Positions 35,314 to 43,518 of a stretch of 64,000 nt of DNA are shown here, one piece after another. Position 1 is the stretch's first letter. Each line of letters begins with the position of its first letter. The notes under the pieces are model-generated. The model was not told the DNA's origin, made no database searches, and saw nothing but the letters and a program-made list of their open reading frames with translations. The DNA is taken from positions 75,213-139,212 of the forward strand of contig JANSXV010000006.1 in NCBI GenBank assembly GCA_024742735.1, read 5' to 3'. Made by a program: the position numbers and the translations under genes. This DNA comes from Alphaproteobacteria bacterium. GTDB taxonomy: Bacteria; Pseudomonadota; Alphaproteobacteria; Caulobacterales; Maricaulaceae.

Positions 35314-35739
35314 ATGAAGACGCTTCTCGCAACCGCCGCGACCGCCGTCGCAGTCCTGTCGGCGACGGCCGCCGCCCAGACCTTTCCGGCCGTTCCCGGC
35401 GCCCCGGCGCACTCGGCCGCCCACCGTCCCGGCATCATGGAAGACTGCAAGCTGATCTATGGCGGGTATTACGTCATCGCGCTCGCCGTTCCTCACGGCG
35501 CCTCGAGCTGGTCGCTGGACCTGCGCTCGCCCGGAATGAGCGCCAGCCAGGGCGGCCCGCTCGACGGGGTCTCTTCCGACATGACCACCCTGTCCCAGGT
35601 GGTGCTGCTTCAGGACCCGACCGGTCGCGGCGTGCAGTCGCTGAGAAGCCGGCCCGTGCACGCCGAGCTTCTGGTTCACGATGACCGCGGCCGCACGATC
35701 TGCCGCGACACGGTCCGCACGCAAGGCCCCTGGCGCTAG
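35314..35739 (+). CDS. Exported protein, possibly CsgH-like
   Basis: 141 residues from ATG 35314 with AAGGAG upstream. Signal peptide about 1-20 (ATAAAQ). The mature part has two cysteines (EDCKLIYGG and RTICRDTV) and alternating beta-strand patterns (SSWSLDLRSPGM, VHAELLVHDDRGRTIC). The position 70 bases after a curlin gene and the C-terminal AxLxVxDxxGxxxC pattern recall CsgH, an alphaproteobacterial curlin chaperone. Similarity is by pattern only, so the role is tentative. Confidence 0.7.
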   Translation: MKTLLATAATAVAVLSATAAAQTFPAVPGAPAHSAAHRPGIMEDCKLIYGGYYVIALAVPHGASSWSLDLRSPGMSASQGGPLDGVSSDMTTLSQVVLLQDPTGRGVQSLRSRPVHAELLVHDDRGRTICRDTVRTQGPWR

Positions 35740-36284
35740 GCGCAGGCGTTGATCGCGCGCTCCAGCGCGTTCAACGCGGCGTCCGGTTCGGTGTGAAAGC
35801 TCATGGCCTCGAGGACATCGGGCTTGGCGTAGCCGGACTGAACGACGTGGCGCATCAGCGCCTCCAGCGGAGCCCAGTACGCGGCGTCAAGGAAGGCGGA
35901 CGGCTTGGCGTGCCGGCCGAGCTGGCGCAGCATGATCATGTCGAACACCTCCTCCAGCGTACCCGCGCCGCCGGGAAGCACGAGGAAGGCGTCGGCCTCC
36001 TCCACCATCATGGCCTTGCGCGCGCCCATGGTCGCCGTGATGCGGATCTCGGCCCCGTCCTGTGCGCCCTCGACGGGGATCAGAAACTCCGGAATCACAC
36101 CCAGGACCGACCCGCCTGCTTCCAGACAGGCCCGCGCCGTCACGCCCATGAGGCCGGCTTCAGCGCCGCCATAGACCATGCGCCACCCCCGGGCGGCGAT
36201 CGCCCGGCCGGTCGCTTCGGCCAGGGCCGTGTGACCGGCCTCGCCGCCGACGCCTGACCCGCAGAAGACGCAGATACTCCCCAT
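35736..36284 (-). CDS. LOG-family (TIGR00730) Rossmann-fold protein
   Basis: 182 residues. SICVFCGSGVGGEAGHTALA, YGGAEAGLMGVTARACLEAG and LPGGAGTLEEVFDM are the LOG motifs (PGGxGTxxE). Members are cytokinin-activating phosphoribohydrolases or nucleotide 5'-monophosphate nucleosidases (PpnN-like short forms). The start at 36284 (MGSICVF) is chosen because the residues upstream do not fit the family. It overlaps the 3' end of the CsgH-like gene by four bases on the opposite strand. Confidence 0.95.
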   Translation of the reverse strand: MGSICVFCGSGVGGEAGHTALAEATGRAIAARGWRMVYGGAEAGLMGVTARACLEAGGSVLGVIPEFLIPVEGAQDGAEIRITATMGARKAMMVEEADAFLVLPGGAGTLEEVFDMIMLRQLGRHAKPSAFLDAAYWAPLEALMRHVVQSGYAKPDVLEAMSFHTEPDAALNALERAINACA

Positions 36285-36423
36285 TTTCGCCTCAAGCCTG
36301 CTGATGCTGATCAAGAAGACGCGTTGAATCACGACGCCGACCGGTTCAGCATAGAGCAACGTTGACCCGGCGCGAGGCTTGCATGCCGAAACGCCACGAC
36401 GCCGTTGCCTGACGGAGACGCCC

Positions 36424-37416
36424 ATGGCCGCCACGCGGTCCTTTCTCATCGCCGCCGCCCTGCTTGTCGCCGCCATCGCGGCGGCGGCCGCCTTCATCAT
36501 GACCCGGCCTTCGGCGGATCCCGAACCGGTGCTCGATGAGACGCCGGGCGTGCAGACGCCGTCCGCGGAGGCGTCGCCAGCCGAAGTCCCTGCGGCTTTG
36601 ACAGCCCCCACTTTCGACATCGTGCGCGTTGACCCGCGCGGTACGGCCGTGATCGCGGGCCGGGGTGCGCCAGGCAGCCAGGTCGCGCTCATGATCGGAG
36701 ACCGGGAAATCGCGCGCTCCGATATCGATGCGGCCGGCGAATGGGTGATGATCGTGTCCGATCCTCTGCCTGCGGGCTCGGCCGAGCTGTCCCTGCTGAT
36801 GATCACGCCGCAAGGTCAGGAGATCCGCTCCGAACAGGTCGTGGTCGTTTCGGTGCCTGAGAGCCGGGACACGACGCCGCTGGTCGTTCTGGGGCGGCCG
36901 GGCGAGGCCAGCCGTGTGATCCAGAGCCCGTTCGACGGGGTGGCCATGGGCCCCCTGGCGCTGGAGACCGTGGACTATGACGAAAGCGGTTCGGTGATCT
37001 TCTCCGGCCGGGCCGAACCGGGTTCGCGGATCCGGGTCCTCGCTGATGAAGAGCTGGTCGGCACGGCGACCGCCGGTGATGACGGGCGCTGGACAGTGGA
37101 AGCCGGCGCGAACTTCTCACCAGGCGTGTATGATCTTCAGGTCGACCAGATCGACCCGGAGACCGGCCGCGTGACCGCCGTGATCGCCCTGCCGTTTGAG
37201 CGCGCGACGCCGGAGGCCGCCCTTCAGGCGCGCGAGGCGGGCCGTGTCGTTGTCCAGCCGGGCAACTCCCTCTGGCGGATCGCACGCCGGCTCTATGGCG
37301 AGGGTGTTCAATACACGGTGATCTATGAGGCCAATCGCGATCAGATTCGCGACCCGGACCTGATCTATCCCGGCCAGGTGTTCAGCGCGCCCAATTCCGA
37401 AGACGCTGACGGCTGA
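36424..37416 (+). CDS. LysM-domain envelope protein with Ig-like repeats
   Basis: 330 residues. An N-terminal transmembrane or signal segment (7-27), a proline- and acid-rich linker, two bacterial Ig-like modules (each with G-x-A-x-P-G-S-x-V/I-x-L/V; AGRGAPGSQVALMIGDRE and SGRAEPGSRIRVLADEE) and a C-terminal LysM (VVQPGNSLWRIARRLYGEGV, YPGQVF). Likely binds peptidoglycan in the periplasm. This architecture is common in alphaproteobacteria. The ABC exporter follows 39 bases later. Confidence 0.9.
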   Translation: MAATRSFLIAAALLVAAIAAAAAFIMTRPSADPEPVLDETPGVQTPSAEASPAEVPAALTAPTFDIVRVDPRGTAVIAGRGAPGSQVALMIGDREIARSDIDAAGEWVMIVSDPLPAGSAELSLLMITPQGQEIRSEQVVVVSVPESRDTTPLVVLGRPGEASRVIQSPFDGVAMGPLALETVDYDESGSVIFSGRAEPGSRIRVLADEELVGTATAGDDGRWTVEAGANFSPGVYDLQVDQIDPETGRVTAVIALPFERATPEAALQAREAGRVVVQPGNSLWRIARRLYGEGVQYTVIYEANRDQIRDPDLIYPGQVFSAPNSEDADG

Positions 37417-37455
37417 CGCTGGCGCGGCGACCCTGCGGGCCCTAAGTAGGCCCCT

Positions 37456-39294
37456 ATGCACGGTCAATCCTACAAGGACGTTCTTGAGGGCCCGGCGCCG
37501 GAAGGCCGCCTGGGCGAGGCGATCTCGCGCCTTCTCGCCATTCTGGCCTCGCCGGAGATGGCGCGCTGGCGCCCGCGCATGGTCATCGCCTTCCTGATTA
37601 CGCTGGCGGCCAAGGGATTCGCCGTGTCGGCGCCAGTCGCGTTCGGAGAAGGGGTGAATGCCGTCAGCCGGTCACTGGGCGAGGGCGGGGCGGGCGTTGC
37701 AGGCTTCGCCGCGGCCGGCGGGCTGCTCGTCGCATACGGCCTGCTGCGCTTTGCGTCCTCCGGCGCGCCGCAGCTGCGCGACGCGATCTTCGCTCCGGTG
37801 ACCAACGACGCCCAGCGCCTGACCGCCGTGCAGGGTTTCGCGCACGTCCAGTCCCTGTCGCTGGGCTATCACCAGACCAAGCGCACCGGCGCGGTGAACC
37901 GGATCATTGATCGCGGCGCCAACGCGGTCGACTTCCTGCTGCGCTTCCTGGTGTTCAACATCCTGCCGGCGCTGGTCGAGCTGGCGCTGGCGGCCTGTGT
38001 CGCGGCGGTTCTGTATGGCTGGGAATTCGCCGCGATCATCGTCGTGGCCGTGCTCGCCTATGCGCTCCTGACCTGGTCCATGACCGAGTGGCGGGTGAAG
38101 CTGCGCCGGATCATGAATGAGGCCGACACCGAGGTGAACGCCCGCTCTGTCGACGTCATGGCCAATTTCGAGACCGTGAAGGCCTTCGCTGCCGAGGAGC
38201 GGGAAACCCGCCGGTTCGACGACGCCAAGACCCGCTATGCCGGCGCGGCGACAAATTCCCAGCAAAGCCTGGCGGCGTTGAACGCCGTACAGGCCGCGAT
38301 CATGAATGGCGGATTGCTGGCGGTGGCGGTTCTCGGCGCCTGGAAGGCGCTCAACGGACAGCTGGAGGTCGGCGATATCGCCGCCCTGACCATGATGCTG
38401 ATGCAGGTCTATCAGCCGCTGAACATCCTGGGCTGGGCCTATCGCGAGATCAAACAGGCCAGCGTTGATCTGGAGCGCCTGTTCCAGACCCTGCGCCTGC
38501 GGCCGGAGATCGAGGACGCGCCGGATGCGCCCGATCTGAAAGTCTCCGGCGGCGCGGTCCGTTTCGAGTCCGTGAGCTTCGCCCATGACGGGCGCTCACG
38601 CTCGGTCGATGAGGTCAGCTTCGAGATTCCCGCCGGCGCCTATGTGGGTCTGGCCGGGCCCTCAGGCGCAGGCAAGTCGACCCTGCTGCGCCTTCTGTTC
38701 CGCTTCTATGACCCCGACGAGGGGCGCGTCCTGATCGATGGCCAGAACCTGGCCGATGTCACTCAGAGTTCGCTGCGCCGCAATCTCGGTCTGGTGCCTC
38801 AGGAAGTCGTGCTGTTCAACGACACCCTGCGCAACAACATCCTCTATGGCCGCCCGGAAGCCGACGAGGCCGCCTTGTGGGACGCCGTGGACCGCGCCTA
38901 CCTGAAGACCTTCGTGGAAAGCCTTCCCGACGGGCTGGAGACACGCGTGGGCGAGCGCGGCCTGAAACTGTCCGGCGGAGAGAAACAGCGCGTCGGCGTG
39001 GCGCGCGCCATCCTGAAGGACCCGCCGATCCTGATCCTCGATGAGGCGACAAGCGCGCTCGACTCAGAGACCGAGAGCGAAGTGCAGGCCGCGCTCGCCG
39101 AGGCGGCGCGCGGGCGCACGACGATCGCAGTGGCCCACCGCCTGTCGACCATCGCCAAGGCGGACCTGATCCTTGTCATGGAAGATGGTCGTCTGGTGGA
39201 GCAGGGCACCCATGGCGAACTGCTCAGCGCCGGCGGACGCTACGAATCCATGTGGACACGCCAGGTGGAGGCCGGGGAGGCTGAAGCGGTCTAA
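37456..39294 (+). CDS. Atm1/HMT1-type ABC exporter (fused permease and ATPase)
   Basis: 612 residues: six transmembrane helices (about 30-300) and a nucleotide-binding domain with Walker A GPSGAGKST, Q-loop LVPQEVVLFNDTLRNNILYG, signature LSGGEKQR, Walker B ILILDEATSALDSETE, and the H-loop in VAHRLSTIAKADL. FAHVQSLSLGYHQTKRTGAV is typical of the Atm1 group, which exports glutathione-linked or sulfur species and supports Fe-S or metal tolerance. A full-length transporter acting as a homodimer. Confidence 0.95.
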   Translation: MHGQSYKDVLEGPAPEGRLGEAISRLLAILASPEMARWRPRMVIAFLITLAAKGFAVSAPVAFGEGVNAVSRSLGEGGAGVAGFAAAGGLLVAYGLLRFASSGAPQLRDAIFAPVTNDAQRLTAVQGFAHVQSLSLGYHQTKRTGAVNRIIDRGANAVDFLLRFLVFNILPALVELALAACVAAVLYGWEFAAIIVVAVLAYALLTWSMTEWRVKLRRIMNEADTEVNARSVDVMANFETVKAFAAEERETRRFDDAKTRYAGAATNSQQSLAALNAVQAAIMNGGLLAVAVLGAWKALNGQLEVGDIAALTMMLMQVYQPLNILGWAYREIKQASVDLERLFQTLRLRPEIEDAPDAPDLKVSGGAVRFESVSFAHDGRSRSVDEVSFEIPAGAYVGLAGPSGAGKSTLLRLLFRFYDPDEGRVLIDGQNLADVTQSSLRRNLGLVPQEVVLFNDTLRNNILYGRPEADEAALWDAVDRAYLKTFVESLPDGLETRVGERGLKLSGGEKQRVGVARAILKDPPILILDEATSALDSETESEVQAALAEAARGRTTIAVAHRLSTIAKADLILVMEDGRLVEQGTHGELLSAGGRYESMWTRQVEAGEAEAV

Positions 39295-39482
39295 GCCGCC
39301 GCACGGCCGCCGATCCATGCAAAGGCCTCGGCACGCGTCCGCGCGCCGTCGATCGTCATGATCGTCGCATTCAGGCTGTCATGGTGTTCGAGGATGACCC
39401 GGATCATCGGCCGGCATCTCAAAAGAGTCTGAAGATTGTAGGCATCGAGCGCCTGAGCGATCGCCGGCGCAGGACCGGACAT
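39291..39482 (-). CDS. Small hypothetical protein
   Basis: 63 residues (MSGPAPAIAQALDAYNLQTL ... RAEAFAWIGGRAAA). Codon use has the high third-position GC of real genes here, and its end overlaps the ABC exporter stop by four bases, a common convergent arrangement. It lacks a clear ribosome-binding site and I recognise no family. The rest of the 39295-39589 gap shows nothing else. Confidence 0.4.
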   Translation of the reverse strand: MSGPAPAIAQALDAYNLQTLLRCRPMIRVILEHHDSLNATIMTIDGARTRAEAFAWIGGRAAA

Positions 39483-39589
39483 AGGCCAATGAATTCAGAC
39501 CTGAGCCTGTGAGCGGCGCCTGGCGCATCAAAGCCTGCTCGGTCGCGGCTCGCGCTATCAGGATGCTTCGGATCAGGATGATTGCGAAG

Positions 39590-39665
39590 TGGCTCCCCGG
39601 GACGGGCTCGAACCGCCGACCCGGTGATTAACAGTCACCTGCTCTACCAACTGAGCTACCGGGGA
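39590..39665 (-). tRNA. tRNA-Asn (GTT)
   Basis: Read on the minus strand: acceptor TCCCCGG pairs with CCGGGGA, D-arm GCTCAGTTGGTAGAGC, anticodon loop CTGTTAA with anticodon GTT, T-arm GTTCGAGCC, and an encoded CCA end. 76 bases. Confidence 0.98.
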
Positions 39666-39756
39666 ACACTGTCTCCGCAACGGAGGCGAGGTCTTTAGCA
39701 ATGCCGGACAGGGCGCGCAAGCCGGTATAGGGCCTGTGATGCAGCGCCGGTGGGTC

Positions 39757-39785
39757 AAAAAAATCGGGAGCCGCAAGGCTCCCGA
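39757..39785 (-). terminator. Leftward intrinsic terminator just upstream of tRNA-Asn
   Basis: TCGGGAGCC / GGCTCCCGA form a perfect 9-bp stem with a 4-base loop; on the minus strand seven T follow. It therefore ends a leftward transcript that starts right of it, inside 39786-39986, where no good protein gene is seen. Confidence 0.85.
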
Positions 39786-39841
39786 AAAGGCATTGGGTGG
39801 ATGGTGGGGTGTCTTCGAGGGAAGACGCGTAAAGGAATACT

Positions 39842-39867
39842 GAGTCGGGCGTTAACATCGTCCTAAC
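39842..39867. promoter_or_regulatory. CtrA-like box beside a GANTC site
   Basis: TTAACATCGTCCTAAC (39852-39867) differs by one base from the CtrA pattern TTAA-N7-TTAAC. GAGTC (39842-39846) is a CcrM-type GANTC site. A further GTTAAC follows at 39869. Both signals regulate cell-cycle genes in Caulobacter-like bacteria. The match is short and could be chance. Confidence 0.35.
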
Positions 39868-39986
39868 GTTAACGGAAAACTGCCAAAGAGTTTGCAGACC
39901 CTGAATCGGCCCGGCCCCGCAGCGACGCGTTCCAACTAAACGACGCGCATGCTAGCGTACCCGGCGACGCAATGATGGAGGCGAGC

Positions 39987-40343
39987 ATGGCTGAACGCAG
40001 CGCAAGCTTTGAGGAGTTCTGGCCGTTTTATCTGCGTGAGCACGCTGAGCCAGGCACGCGCACGATGCACTATGCAGGCACGGTGCTGTCGACTTCGGTG
40101 CTGATTGCGGCGCTGGCGACCCAGACCTGGTGGGCGCTCCTGCTGTATCCGCTGCTGGGCTATGGGTTCGCCTGGGTCAGTCACGCCTTCATCGAACGCA
40201 ACAAGCCCGCCACCTTCATTCATCCGCTCTGGTCGCTCATGTCCGATTACCGGATGACGTTCCTGGCCTTCACCGGCCGTCTCAAACCGCACCTTGAGCG
40301 CGCGGGCGTTCTGGATCATCCCCATGCCAGCGCGGCGGAGTAG
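39987..40343 (+). CDS. DUF962 / Mpo1-like membrane protein
   Basis: 118 residues with GGAGG before ATG 39987. SFEEFWPFYLREHAEPGTRT and HYAGTVLSTSVLIAAL, then YGFAWVSHAFIERNKPATF with HxxxE-N-K-P-A-T-F, are DUF962 hallmarks; yeast Mpo1 of this family is an Fe-dependent 2-hydroxy fatty acid dioxygenase. Conserved histidines match the proposed iron ligands. Two or three transmembrane helices. It lies between two leftward tRNA genes. Confidence 0.9.
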   Translation: MAERSASFEEFWPFYLREHAEPGTRTMHYAGTVLSTSVLIAALATQTWWALLLYPLLGYGFAWVSHAFIERNKPATFIHPLWSLMSDYRMTFLAFTGRLKPHLERAGVLDHPHASAAE

Positions 40344-40372
40344 GTCTGTCTGATCAGGAGAACGCCGGTCCC

Positions 40373-40446
40373 TGGAGGCGCCACCCGGAATCGAACCGGG
40401 GTACAAGGATTTGCAGTCCTCTGCGTCACCACTCCGCCATGGCGCC
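40373..40446 (-). tRNA. tRNA-Cys (GCA)
   Basis: Minus-strand reading gives acceptor GGCGCCA/TGGCGCC, anticodon loop CTGCAAA with anticodon GCA, T-arm GTTCGATTC and an encoded CCA. 74 bases. Confidence 0.98.
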
Positions 40447-40641
40447 GAACCGAAGGAACCGGAACGCGATACATAGCCAACGCGGCGGCGCGCTGCAACG
40501 CGCTCACGCGGTCGCGCTGCAGGTGGCCGGCCGGGCGCAGCCCTGCGGCTTTTCACGCCTTGCCCGCCTGCGAGCCGCAATAATATAAGCAGGCTCAAAC
40601 CGCCTGACCTGATTGACCCTTGACCGGCGAAGGACCGCGCC

Positions 40642-41298
40642 ATGACCGATTACGCCAAGGCCCGCCTTGCGATGGTTCACAGCCAGATCCGTCCCAACGA
40701 CGTCACGGACCACCGCATCCAGGACGCCATGGCCGAAATTCCGCGCGAGCTGTTCGTGCCGAAGGCGGAGCGCGCCAAGGCTTACGCGGACGCTGAAGTG
40801 CGGCTCTCCGACAGGCGTGTCATGCTCTCGCCCATGCACCTGGCCAAGCTGGTCCACGCCGCCGACATCCGGTCCGGCGATGTGGTGCTCGATATAGCCT
40901 GCGGGCGAGGTTATTCCTGCGCGCTCATCTCGCGCCTGGCCGAAACGGTCGTGGGGCTGGAGGAGGAGGGCGCCGGCTTCGCCTCCAAGGCCACCGAGCG
41001 CCTGGCGAAGATCGGCGCGGACAACGCTGTGGTCGTTGAAGGCGATCTGAAGGCCGGCGCGCCCAAGCAGGGGCCGTTCGACGTGATTATCGTCGGCGGC
41101 GCCGTAACCCAGGCGCCCAAAGCCTGGTTCGACCAGCTGGCTGAGAACGGACGCCTGGCGGTGATCGAGCGAGACGGGCCGGTCGGCCGGGCGCGAATCT
41201 ACACCAAAGCCAGGGGCGCTGTCGGCGAACACTCGGCCTTCGACGCCAACGCCTCCCTCCTGCCCGGTTTCGAGCCCGAGCCCGGCTTCGTATTCTAG
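40642..41298 (+). CDS. pcm: Protein-L-isoaspartate O-methyltransferase
   Basis: 218 residues. MVHSQIRPNDVTDHRIQDAM and IPRELFVPKAERAKAYAD belong to the PIMT family of alphaproteobacteria; VLDIACGRGYSCALISRLAE is the SAM-binding motif I, and DVIIVGGAVTQAP motif II. It methylates isoaspartyl residues to start repair of damaged proteins. It is followed by tolC and popZ, the same order as in Caulobacter. Confidence 0.92.
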   Translation: MTDYAKARLAMVHSQIRPNDVTDHRIQDAMAEIPRELFVPKAERAKAYADAEVRLSDRRVMLSPMHLAKLVHAADIRSGDVVLDIACGRGYSCALISRLAETVVGLEEEGAGFASKATERLAKIGADNAVVVEGDLKAGAPKQGPFDVIIVGGAVTQAPKAWFDQLAENGRLAVIERDGPVGRARIYTKARGAVGEHSAFDANASLLPGFEPEPGFVF

Positions 41299-41323
41299 GC
41301 GGGAAAATTGGCGGCGGATCGAA

Positions 41324-41340
41324 AGTGAACACTGTTCACT
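41324..41340. promoter_or_regulatory. TetR-type operator in the tolC promoter
   Basis: AGTGAACACTGTTCACT is a perfect palindrome around its central base. TATATT (41355-41360) downstream is a plausible -10, so the operator covers the -35 region. The 49244 site upstream of the RND genes matches it at 15 of 17 positions, and both are preceded by GAA. Confidence 0.8.
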
Positions 41341-41408
41341 CTGGTGATTCGTCCTATATTCATGATGAGGCCGCGCGGTCGGCGCTTGCCGGTGATGGGA
41401 GACAAGCG

Positions 41409-42767
41409 ATGAACGCCAGGGTGATCCGGTACACAGTGCTTGCAGCGCTTGGCGCGTCCTTGATGGGCGTTGGCGGGGCCGCAGAGGCGCAGACGCTCGA
41501 AGAAACGCTGGTCTCCGCCTATCAGACCAATCCCTCGCTCGCGGCTCAGCGCGCACGGCTCTCCCAGACCGAGGAAGGGTATGTGCAGGCGCGCGCCGGC
41601 CGTTTGCCGACAGTCTCCGCCAGCGCCGACGTGAGCGAGCAGGAGACCTGGGGCGGCGCGTTCAACGCCCGCAACGGCGATCTTGGCTATGGCGTTTCGT
41701 TGAACCAGCCGCTGTATCGCGGCGGGCGCATTGACGGGTCCATCGACGCCGCTCTCGCCCGGGTCGAGGCGGGTCGCGAATCGCTCCGCTCCGCCGAGCA
41801 GGGTGTCTTGCTGAGTGCTGTCGCCGCCCATGCCGAGGTCGTTCGGGACCGTCAGATCGTCGCCATCCGGTCCAATAACGTGGATGTGCTGGCCGAGCAG
41901 CTGCGCGCGGCGCGCGACCGGTTTGAGGTCGGCGAGATCACGCGCACGGACGTCGCCCAGGCCGAAGCGCGCCTGTCCGGCGCTCGCGCTCAGCTCTCCG
42001 CGGCCCAGGCCGGGCTTGCTGCGTCGCGCGCGGCCTATGCCCGGGTGACCGGCGTGGAGCCGACCGATCCCGAAGCGGTCGAGCCGGCGGCGGCGCTGCC
42101 CGAAGCGCTCGCTGACGCCGCCGAGGTCGCGCTGTCGACCAATCCGGACCTGCGCGCCGCCCAGTTTCAGGAAATCGCTGCTGAACAGGGCGTCCGCATC
42201 GCCCGTGGGGCCATGCGCCCGGACGTCTCGGTCAGCGCTTCGGCGAGCGAGGGACGCGCTTCGGATTTCACCGGTCAGGCTCGCGGCTCAGCCACCGTGC
42301 GCGCCCAGCTCTCCGTACCGATTTTCACTGGCGGTCTGAACCAGTCACGTGTGCGAGAGGCGCGCGCGGCCGCGGATGAGGCGCGTCTGTCTCAACTCGC
42401 CGTGCGCCGGCAGGTCATCGAAGGCGTGACCAATGCCTGGAACAACTATCTGGCGGCTCAGGCCGTGATCGCATCGAGCCGCGAGGCTGTGCGCGCAAAC
42501 GAAATCGCGTTCGAAGGCGTTGAACAGGAGGCCTTCGTTGGACTTCGCACGACGCTTGACGTTCTGAACGCTGAACAGGAATTGCTGAATTCCCGCCTGG
42601 AACTGGTGCGGGCCGAGCGGGATCTGACCGTAGCGGCCTATGCCCTCTTGCAGGCCATGGGAATTCTCGACGCCGAGCGCCTTGGGCTGCCGGTCGCCGA
42701 CGCCCGGCGGACACCTGTCGAGGAGAGGGGCCTGGCTCCTAACCTCGACTTAACGCCCTGGAATTAG
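41409..42767 (+). CDS. tolC: TolC-family outer membrane efflux protein
   Basis: 452 residues with a signal peptide (about 1-25, ending AEAQ). The two-fold repeat of outer membrane efflux proteins is clear: TLEETLVSAYQTNPSLAAQR and ALADAAEVALSTNPDLRAAQ open the repeats, with long heptad helices between and the AFVGLRTTLDVLNAEQELLN signature at about 375. A trimeric channel for RND or type I export. GGGAG precedes ATG 41409. Its promoter carries the same operator as the RND genes at 49.2 kb, linking the two. Confidence 0.95.
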   Translation: MNARVIRYTVLAALGASLMGVGGAAEAQTLEETLVSAYQTNPSLAAQRARLSQTEEGYVQARAGRLPTVSASADVSEQETWGGAFNARNGDLGYGVSLNQPLYRGGRIDGSIDAALARVEAGRESLRSAEQGVLLSAVAAHAEVVRDRQIVAIRSNNVDVLAEQLRAARDRFEVGEITRTDVAQAEARLSGARAQLSAAQAGLAASRAAYARVTGVEPTDPEAVEPAAALPEALADAAEVALSTNPDLRAAQFQEIAAEQGVRIARGAMRPDVSVSASASEGRASDFTGQARGSATVRAQLSVPIFTGGLNQSRVREARAAADEARLSQLAVRRQVIEGVTNAWNNYLAAQAVIASSREAVRANEIAFEGVEQEAFVGLRTTLDVLNAEQELLNSRLELVRAERDLTVAAYALLQAMGILDAERLGLPVADARRTPVEERGLAPNLDLTPWN

Positions 42768-42861
42768 TTCAGTCGAAGTCCGGTGACGTGCTGGACAGGG
42801 CGGCTCGGCCCTGCCTAAGTTTGTGACACCGTTTCCCCCTCGACGGACGCAAGGATATTCC

Positions 42862-43440
42862 ATGGCTCAGGAAAACGCCGAACAGGAACCGACAATGGAG
42901 GAGATCCTCGCCTCCATCCGTCGCATCATCAACGAAGACGAAGACGAAAAGCCGGCCGAAGCCGCCGCCGAGCCTGAAGCGGCGCCGGAACCCGAGCCTG
43001 AACCGGAACCGGAGTTTGAGGCTGCCCCGGAACCCGAGCCGGAGCCTGAGCCCGAGGCGCTCGAGCTGACTGAACGGGTTGAAGAAGAGATCGAGCCGGA
43101 GCCCGAACCGGAGCCGGAGCCAGAGCCTGAGGCCGTCGCGCCCGAAGACGATCTGATGATCGTTGATCGCGAGGACGAGCCTGAGTTCGAGGCCGCCCCG
43201 GAGCCGGTAGAGGACGAAGAGACCCTGATCGACGAGGCGCCGGCGAGCGCCGCGGCGGGCATGTTCGCCGCGCTTTCGGAGAATCTTCGCGTATCGTCGG
43301 ATCAAGGCCAGACGCTGGAAGGTATCGTTCGGGAGCTTCTGCGTCCGATGCTGAAGCAGTGGCTTGATGAGAACCTGCCCTCCATCGTGGAGGAGAAGGT
43401 CCAGGCCGAAATCGAACGCATCGCCCGCCGCCGCCGCTAG
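42862..43440 (+). CDS. popZ: PopZ polar organising protein (DUF2497)
   Basis: 192 residues in the three-part PopZ design: an N-terminal helix ([20 protein letters not shown]), a very acidic proline/glutamate linker (about 30-125, made of repeated EPEPEP-type units) and a C-terminal oligomerisation helix ([20 protein letters not shown]). PopZ forms a polar mesh that anchors ParB-parS and cell-cycle kinases. AAGGA precedes the ATG. It sits after tolC as in Caulobacter and ends at a perfect terminator. Confidence 0.95.
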   Translation: MAQENAEQEPTMEEILASIRRIINEDEDEKPAEAAAEPEAAPEPEPEPEPEFEAAPEPEPEPEPEALELTERVEEEIEPEPEPEPEPEPEAVAPEDDLMIVDREDEPEFEAAPEPVEDEETLIDEAPASAAAGMFAALSENLRVSSDQGQTLEGIVRELLRPMLKQWLDENLPSIVEEKVQAEIERIARRRR

Positions 43441-43469
43441 GCTCGCCCGGGATGAGAGGTTGACTGAAG

Positions 43470-43499
43470 ACGGGCGCTGGGTTTCCAGCGCCCGTTTTT
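43470..43499 (+). terminator. Intrinsic terminator of popZ
   Basis: ACGGGCGCTGG / CCAGCGCCCGT make an 11-bp perfect stem over GTTT, followed by TTTTTC. The ribosome-binding site of the next gene begins two bases later, so that gene is reached only by read-through or has a promoter inside the hairpin region. Confidence 0.95.
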
Positions 43500-43518
43500 C
43501 GTGGAGGGATTGGACATC

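Noticed and set aside
42862-43262. Ser/Gly repeat protein on the minus strand of popZ
   Set aside because: It is the reverse reading of the Pro-Glu codons of PopZ; no independent evidence.
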